Part shown: piece after piece, positions 57,409 to 64,000 of the stretch
Layout of the letters: each line of letters starts with the position of its first letter
Numbering within the stretch: the stretch's first letter is position 1
Assembly: GCA_013400115.1 (NCBI GenBank)
Contig: VXBP01007152.1
Location: 434,001-498,000, forward strand
DNA length: 64,000 nt
Source: Rhinopomastus cyanomelas
Lineage: Eukaryota > Chordata > Aves > Bucerotiformes > Rhinopomastidae
Direction of reading: 5' to 3'
Program-made: the position numbers and the translations under genes
The notes under the pieces: model-generated
Told to the model about the DNA's origin: nothing
What the model saw: the letters and a program-made list of their open reading frames with translations, nothing else
Database searches by the model: none

Positions 57409-57527
57409 GTATTTCTTAATGTAAAGTTCCCATGCAACTTGATCTAGGAGATCCTGCTCTGGCAGGGGGAGTGCACTAGAGGACCTTTTGAGGTCCCTTC
57501 CAATCCCTAATGTTCTGTGATTCTGTG
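57409..57527 (+). repeat. Second copy of the 119-bp block (CR1 3' end plus 17 bp of flank)
   Basis: It equals 56500-56618 at 114 of 119 positions, the same length with no indels. Because it includes non-CR1 flanking sequence ('gtatttcttaatgtaa'), it is not two independent CR1 insertions. It is either a true local duplication or an assembly artefact beside the N. Confidence 0.85.
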
Positions 57528-57748
57528 GTAGTGACGATCTCTTGTATTTTCCCAGCTGCTTTCATCGCAGCAATAAATGAACCTCAGAACTCACATCCCT
57601 CCTCACGTCTCCAATTCTTAAAAGAAATTAAAAAAGAATTCCCTAAACAGAGCTACTCTGATGAGATAAATAGATCATTAATAATGAATAAATTATTTAT
57701 ATTTCAATTCCTATTTATCAATGAGATAACAGAGCGGGCAAGGCTCAG

Positions 57749-57763
57749 GTGTGTGTGTGTGTG
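57749..57763. repeat. (GT)n microsatellite
   Basis: About 7.5 GT units, followed by 'gagtgcacg'. Confidence 0.9.
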
Positions 57764-58303
57764 AGTGCACGTCTGCCTAGAAGTTCTTGCTCTGACCATC
57801 AAAGAGCATCAGTCTTTTGATGTCGCCCTGCAACTCTGCAGAACAATTTCCATGCAGGAACTGGAGGTAAAAAGGTAAAAGCATTTGGGGGGTAGGGAGG
57901 CTGCCCTATCCAACTGAAACTCAGACTGTGCTTCTAACCCTCCATCTTTCACAAAAGTCGGCAAAAATCCTCCAAACTGGCAACATTTTTTGCTTCTTTC
58001 ACTACCGTAGGCTTCCCTTTTCACTCCCTCTCTTAAAACTAACACATCTTTAAGGACAAGGTTGTGAGCGCTCACTGAAGAAATTGGACTGGGCAGGACT
58101 TGCAAACAGAAGCCCTGAAAGGCGTAGGTGGGCAGCAAGGCGAACGTCACTGCATCCGCACTTCGTGTCGGTAGCCAACCCACACGCCAGTGGCATCTGT
58201 TCATCCCTTCGCTTGAGCCTGTCTCTCCCTGCAGTCCCTGGAAGAACGATGCCTTAACGTAGGCAGAGTAAGAAAATCAGTATAAAGTCTGTCCTCTCTT
58301 CTC

Positions 58304-58319
58304 ATTTATTTATTTATTT
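58304..58319. repeat. (ATTT)4 microsatellite
   Basis: Four ATTT units within a T-rich segment. Confidence 0.9.
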
Positions 58320-59224
58320 GTTTTTATCTTTTCTAAGGGAAGGAAAACCATCTTGCTTGTTCATCCCTTGTGAGGGATTTTAAGGGAACCTTTCGTCAGC
58401 TTTCCTTACCACTACAATGAAAAAAAAAGGAAGCCTCTTGCATTCTGACTTCAGGCAACTGAAGCATGAAATGGGAACCTCATCTGCAAGGGAGAGCAAG
58501 TGTGTCACCTTATTTATCAGTCTCAGGATCAGCTAAAGGCACCAATTCATTGGACAAATGCGGCCAGCATGTTTTTGAATAAAGACAAGACTAAGGACTA
58601 GCTCTGGAAAGAATTCCTGAGCATCTCCTTATCCTGATCATCTCCATATGCTGCTTAAAAAAACCCCAAAAACCAGGAAAAACCCAAACAAGCAAAAACA
58701 TTACAAACCTAGAAGCCCTGATGCTGCTTTCCCTCCCATGAGAGGCTTGAAGGGCTCTGTCTTTTTCTCTACAACATCTCTCCATTGTGGTCTTGGTCAC
58801 ATCACCTTACAGGCTCAGCCTGAAGAGTGTGGAGTGCTCCACTTTTGTCTGAGGGAGCTAGGCTGGTCTACCAGCAGGTAGGTTGAGACTCTGGAGCCTG
58901 GCTTCAAGGTGTCATTGAAGCAAAAGGAGTAGAATTTAAAGTATTTGCAAAGTGCTCACATAGCACTTGGAGCCCTCAGGCACCGTGGCAGTGCCTGCTA
59001 TTTTCTTTGCAAATGGGGTTTGCTTGTATGTGAAGTCTTGCAAGAATGGTGACTTCTTTCACCACAACCAGAGAGAGGAGATAGACCAGCAACTGACTTC
59101 TGTGTCAAAAACCTCATGTCTCTGAAGTTACCTTCAGTAACTTTCACAAGAGTGTCCTCAAGTCTTACTGGGGTTTGAAAAATTTTAAACAATATGGCTA
59201 AAAAACAGCTGTCTTCTACTGTTC

Positions 59225-59790
59225 ACAGAATCATTTGGATTGCAAAAGACCCTTGGGATCATCGAGTCCAACCATCAACCCTACTCTACAAGTTCACCCC
59301 TAAACCATATTGCCCAACACTACACCTAACCATCTTTTAAACTCATCTAGGGATGATGACTCAACCCCTGCTCTGGGCAGCCCATTCCAGTGCCTGACCA
59401 CTCTCCCTGGGAAGGATTTTTACCTGATGTCTAATCTAAACCTACCTTGTTGAAGCTTGAACCCTTCCCTCTGGTTCTGTCGCTAATGACATGAGGAGAG
59501 ACCAGCACCAACATCTCTACAATGTCCATTCGGGTAGTTGTAGAGTGATGAGGTCTCCTCGCAGCCTCCTCTTCCTCAAACTAAACAGCCTCAGCTCTCT
59601 CAATACCTCCTCATCAGATCTATTTTCCAGGCCCTTCAGCAGCTTACATTGCCCCCCTCTGCACTTGCTCCAGCACCTTGATGTCTCCCTTGTACTGAGG
59701 TGCCCAAAACTGGACACAGTGCTCAAGGTGCGGTCTCACCAGTGCTGAGCACAGGGGGACAGTCATCTCCCTACTGCTCCTGCTGTGACA
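59225..59790 (-). mobile_element. Older CR1 LINE (group C), antisense, about 565 bp
   Basis: A continuous antisense copy from the tail ('cacagaatcatttggattgc') through 'ggggatgatgactcaacccc'-type UTR and ORF2 C-terminal sequence to 'gctgagcacagggggacagt'. The minus-strand remnant at 59517-59726 reads LRELRLFSLRKRRLRGDLIT, preceded by RGGQCKLLKGLENRSDEEVL. The copy is 5'-truncated near the start of the same ORF2 segment that begins the copy at 16917. Confidence 0.92.
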
Positions 59791-62700
59791 AAGCATCCAC
59801 CTAGGCAAATTCTGGGAAACACTAGAGTTAAAATTTTGGCCATCTCATTCTAATCTCTATTTTGACACCATTATCACAGCACCTGCTGGTACCTGGTGGT
59901 CCCAGAAAAGATCCTTGTGGTCTAACGGGCAGTGGCAAAACATGCTGAGCTCTTGGCAAAACCCCAGCCTGGTGAGAAAGAGGATGAGCAGGTAGGGTTT
60001 TGTGTAAAATAGAAAGGATTGCTGAGGCACAACATTATGGTACCTTATTCCCACGAAGACATCTGTGGTGAAACCTCTGAGCAAGAGCCACAAGTGCCTG
60101 GTATCTCTTGGAAAGTTGACCTCTGAGTTGTTTTGCTCTATTTGGGAGCCAGACCTGGTAAGCACTGTCTCTTGAAAACAGCCTACACTTTCCTCTTTTC
60201 TAGAGTAAATACAGTGTCTTGCCCAGTGAATCAGCTTCACATAAATGACTCTAAACTTCAAAGGTGGTGATATGTGCAGGAGTTCTTGGTGCAACACTGC
60301 TGCTTGAGGCACCAGATATAAAATCTGACTGATTGTACAGTAGAAGGGACTTTATCAGGTAGACATTGGCTCAAGGTGGTGCCACATCCCAGTATGATGT
60401 TCCTGCTTCAAGGATGCTGAAAACTTAGAGGCAGAAAAGACATGAACATCGAGTAACTAGCTAATTCCTTGAACACAACAGGTATCTAAGCAGTTTACCA
60501 TGTTGCTGATGAGCCTAAAGGGCAACATATCATCATCTCAAACAGCTGTGGACGGAAGGAAAAGGCAACCCATCATCATCTCTGATAGCAAGAAAAACTC
60601 AAAAGCAAGAGTTTTGCAGAGCTGCAGGCTAGAGGACAACAAAATTCAACAGCTAAGAGCTGAAACTGGATCTGTCTGCTCTCTAAGAGGTGCTTGTTAA
60701 ACAACACAGCCACTAGCAGCATTTCCCTGAGGCTCCTAGTGGATTATCCAGTGATGGATATGTTTCAATTAAGAGTGGACATGTTTTCAAACCCTCTGAT
60801 CTTCTTCCAGATGTTAATTCAGACATTTTCTGCTCTGCTTTATACAGGGAAGTTGGCTGAGACAATCTTGACAGTCCCTTCTGGTGTTATCATCCATAAA
60901 CCTCATCGATAATCCACACCATTGCTTCAGACTTCACCATGGAATCACTTACCCAGAGGATGTAATGAAGAGGAAGAGCTGTGGCCCTGATCCTTGGTCA
61001 AGGCTCCCCTGTCAAGTAGAAGTGCCTGTAATGGTTAATTCACCCAGCCCCCACCCGCTCCTTGACCCACCATTTCATCAATTAGAAGGGGAATCAGGCT
61101 GACATTACACACGTGCACACGTGCAAATCAACCTCTTCTACTGCCTGTGAGGCAATTAAGCTCATGGGTATAAAACAGTTACTGCTTTCACATTTGCTTC
61201 TTTCCTTAAAGAGAAGCCTGTGGCATTTGAAAGTGTGTGCTCAGAACCTGAGAGCCCTTGGGTTTTGTGTTGTCTAAGGGATGCGGGGCCTGGGGGGTTA
61301 ACAGGGCTGTTAGGTGGCTTTTCAGGAGGCATCAAAAAGAGCATGAACGAGACCCCAGCTTGACAGCTTGTAGATCAACTGTAGATGGGAGGCATAATTT
61401 ATATGTATTTTAAAAATTCAACAACAACAGCAAATAATTCAAGGGACTGCAGCCAGCTGGTCTTCCTTCTAAAACTGGGTATGGAAAGCAGGGACCCTGC
61501 ACAGCAGTGCTGACATGCAGGAGCCCTCTGTATAAATTCACACATTTACCAAGCCTTTGTGGAATAATAAGCCACAATCTAGCCAGCCTGGGGCAGCCTG
61601 CTGTAATTGTTATGATTTGTTTTCCAGATACAGTACAAATTCCTTGGTAATCTTTCCTGAATTTTAATAAGGGGAAGGGAAGACTTAATTAAAGAATCCT
61701 TTGTGGTGTTCTATAGCGACTGCCATCTGCGAGTGCTTCAGTTGTGGGTCTTATCTCCATCGTGCAGCCCACAGCTTTGTAGATGGTGGTGGTGACTTAG
61801 GCTCAAGGAGGCAAATAAGTGAGCAGCATGGTTCTTGGGGAGCTTGCAGCACTCTGGCATCTTCAGTGGCTGCCGTGGAGAGGCGAAGACCAGAGCCCTT
61901 TGATCTGTCCTGTTGCATTACAGGCTGCTGAATAGCATTTATTCCCGGATAAATTAGGAAATACCCAGTTTACATACCAAAGAAACAAGAGCCTCCTTTT
62001 TTTGTTGAGGGGTATGCACAACATAATTGCCTTCTATCAAGCCCTGGTGCCCTGGTGTCAACAGGGCCCTTTGTACTAAGTGGGGTTTTATTTTCACAAG
62101 GATGAAACTGAGAAACATCTCTTCCCATGGACTCACTGAGCACGTCCCAGAAGCTGATAAAAAAGAGGTGAGCAGCCCTGCGTGAGCAAAGTTTATGATT
62201 TGTGTGGAGATAAGTCCTACCCTCCCATGGCTTAGGGAATCAGGAACTTTTTTAACAGGGGTTGTAATTAAGACTGGCTGCCCCAGTTTACTATGCCCTG
62301 AAAAACCAGACATGGTGGTGGACCTCTTCTCAAATAAGACCTGGAATCTTGCTTGGGTGTCAGAGCTGGTAGTGTCTGACAACAGGCAACAAGAGCTCTA
62401 GAAAGAAATTCTCTTTGCCTTGATGAAGCAAGAGCAAACTCCAAGAGAATCTTACTGAGCCTCACTCCCTCCTTGCCCTCTGTGAGAAGTTCTCTGAGCT
62501 CTTGGCAGGTTTTGGGGCACCTTAGTGTACTGACATGAAAGTGTCTTAATCTGAGGTTGCAGGTAGCAGGCAGTGACTCGCAGGGGTTAGATTGGTTCCA
62601 TTCGGTGTCGTACAGCGCACACACTCTGCCTCTGTTGTGGCAGGGGAGTCAGTTAAGTCACTCTGACAGTGTCATTGGGAATTCATAGACAACCTTGTAG

Positions 62701-63649
62701 CCAGGTGTTTGGGATGGAGATCAGTCTCAGAATACAGATAGGGGCTGGGATCTGATTCTGGTTTACACTGGGGTTTCCCGTCAGGGTGAGATGTGCCTGT
62801 CCACAACCATTCACGGAATCACATCTTGATCCTGAAAATGACCTTTACCAAGGAGTGTCCTTCAGCTCCTGATACCCATTCCCTCCAGACATAAAAGTTT
62901 TACAGATCTGCTCCTCTCTGCAGTTGAGTCCACGTTGTCATCTGCTCTCTAAAGGCGCAAGTGTCACTTCTCTGCCCGTGTTTACAGCCAGGATACGTGA
63001 GATTTTCCATGTATTCAAATCAGTCTTTTGAAGTACAGATGAAGTAGAATCAGCAGCTGCAAATACCTCCGGGGCAGGGTTTTTTGCAAATTGTACAACC
63101 TTTCCAGTGAGATCCAGGATAGAGTCTGTTTTCTAAGGAAAAGTGCTAAACAAAGCTCAGCTAAGAGAGCTCTGCTGATTTCAGCAGCCTGTCGAGAAAG
63201 GGCATCTGTCAGTCATGTGTCCAAACCATAAGGCAGGTGAGGTTTCACAGATAAAAATAAATAGCTGAAACCCCACCTGGTTACACACAGAAGGCTGTGA
63301 AATGCTTTGCTCTGAGCATCAACCTTAAGGTGTGTCACTGAAGGTACTACTGTGCTTTCAAACATTTTCACTTGGGAAAATGCAAGTCTACGTGTTTCTG
63401 TGCACCTTTTGCTGTAAGAAATTGAGAGTTTGGCCAACACCTCATCCTCCCTGTTCTGTTTAAGGAAGACTAGTACAGTCCTGAAAGCTGTGACACTCCT
63501 CTCTGTTACCTGTCCTACACCTCTCTCTTCCATCGGTCTAACCTATGTGTCTGAGGAGCTGCTATTGCCCCTACTGCTGCTGTCTATAAGGGAAACATCA
63601 GCACTTAAATTACACTTCCACTGTGAGCTCTTTCCTTCCATATTGATCT
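59791..63649. other. Unique non-coding stretch, the longest in the window
   Basis: About 3.9 kb without a clear gene. 60845-60890 ('gggaagttggctgagacaat', 'gacagtcccttctggtgtt') may be a very degraded sense CR1 3' end. Two E-boxes 8 bp apart lie at 61110-61123. 61590-61690 is AT-rich with 'gacttaattaaag'. The open frame at 61954-62382 (minus, 142 codons) has no recognisable domain. Confidence 0.5.
61110..61123. promoter_or_regulatory. Two CACGTG E-boxes in tandem
   Basis: CACGTG occurs at 61110-61115 and 61118-61123 as part of a repeated ACACGTGC unit. Paired E-boxes can be bHLH, CLOCK/BMAL or MYC-family targets, but a short CA/GT-type repeat could give the same pattern. Confidence 0.35.
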
Positions 63650-64000
63650 CACAGAATCACAGAACTTTAGAGACCAGAAGGGACCTCGAAACATCATTTA
63701 GTCCAATCACTCTGCCAGAGCAGGATCACCTAGACCAAGTCGCACAGAAACATATCCAGGTGGGTTTTAAACTTCTCTAGAGAAGGAGACTCCACAACCA
63801 CTCCGAGCAGCCCGTTCCAGGGCTCTGTCAGCTTCACCATGAAGAAGTTCCGTCTCATATTTACATGGAACCTCCTATGTTCCAGCTTAGATCCAATACC
63901 CCTCGTCCTATCACTAGATGACACTGAGCAGAGCCTGGCTCCATCCTCCTGACACCCACCCTTCACGTATTTATAGTCATTAAAGAGGTCACCCCTCAGT
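63650..64000 (-). mobile_element. CR1 LINE, group A, running off the window
   Basis: An antisense copy with its tail at 63651 ('cacagaatcacagaacttta') continuing to the last base ('gaggtcacccctcagt'). It carries more substitutions than the other group A copies ('cagcttcaccatgaagaag', 'cttagatccaatacc'), but the minus-strand frame at 63730-63966 remains open and ends FKTHLDMFLCDLV. The 5' end lies beyond the window. Confidence 0.95.

Larger units (their letters stand above)
57528..59224. other. Unique non-coding stretch with two short microsatellites
   Basis: No gene is seen. A (GT)7-8 run is at 57749-57763 and (ATTT)4 is at 58304-58319. 57640-57725 is very AT-rich. Confidence 0.55.

Overview
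The window is a stretch of bird nuclear DNA with no protein-coding gene, exon or functional structural RNA gene that I can support. The avian call rests on CR1 LINEs. About three dozen 5'-truncated CR1 copies are present, together roughly 11 kb or one sixth of the window by hand tally. They end in the avian-type octamer tail (ATTCTATG / ATTCTGTG). There are no Alu, B1 or L1 elements. The high density of one young CR1 group would fit a CR1-rich lineage such as woodpeckers and relatives, but that is a weak inference.

I use three working labels for CR1 groups, based only on sequence shared inside this window. Group A (most copies, little diverged) has the 3' end 'gattggaagggacct' in antisense view, and its ORF2 ends at the TAG in 'cttggtctag'. 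Group B (for example 32238-32882 and 12087-12254) has a 3' UTR with 'gattcgatgaccctggagg'. Group C copies are older, diverged and of mixed types (for example 52862-53550, 59225-59790, 37123-37640 and 45445-46075).

Layout: 1-16.9 kb is mostly unique DNA with scattered CR1 copies and a pair of RFX-type X-box motifs near 7.2-7.3 kb. At 16.9-17.7 kb an older CR1 is interrupted by a 181-bp element made of a tRNA-Lys-like head and a CR1-like 3' tail, which is the architecture of a CR1-mobilised SINE. This is the most interesting object in the window. 19-30 kb is unique DNA plus CR1 copies, with a single N at 25584 that probably hides a join between two parts of CR1. At 30.85-33.4 kb there is a three-layer nest: a group A CR1 is split by an antisense solo-LTR-like element (TG...CA ends, 5-bp target duplication CCAAG, polyA signal, TATA boxes, a tandem array of about 85-bp units), and that element carries a group B CR1. 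33.4-56 kb is again unique DNA with CR1 copies, several nested. At 56.5-57.5 kb there is a head-to-head CR1 pair, a second N (57408) and a 119-bp near-duplicate 909 bp away. 57.5-64 kb is mostly unique and ends inside another group A CR1.

The region reads as intergenic or intronic DNA. Its possible functional content is cis-regulatory (RFX X-boxes, E-boxes, AT-rich homeodomain-type clusters) and needs conservation data to judge. Its clear content is retroelement stratigraphy.
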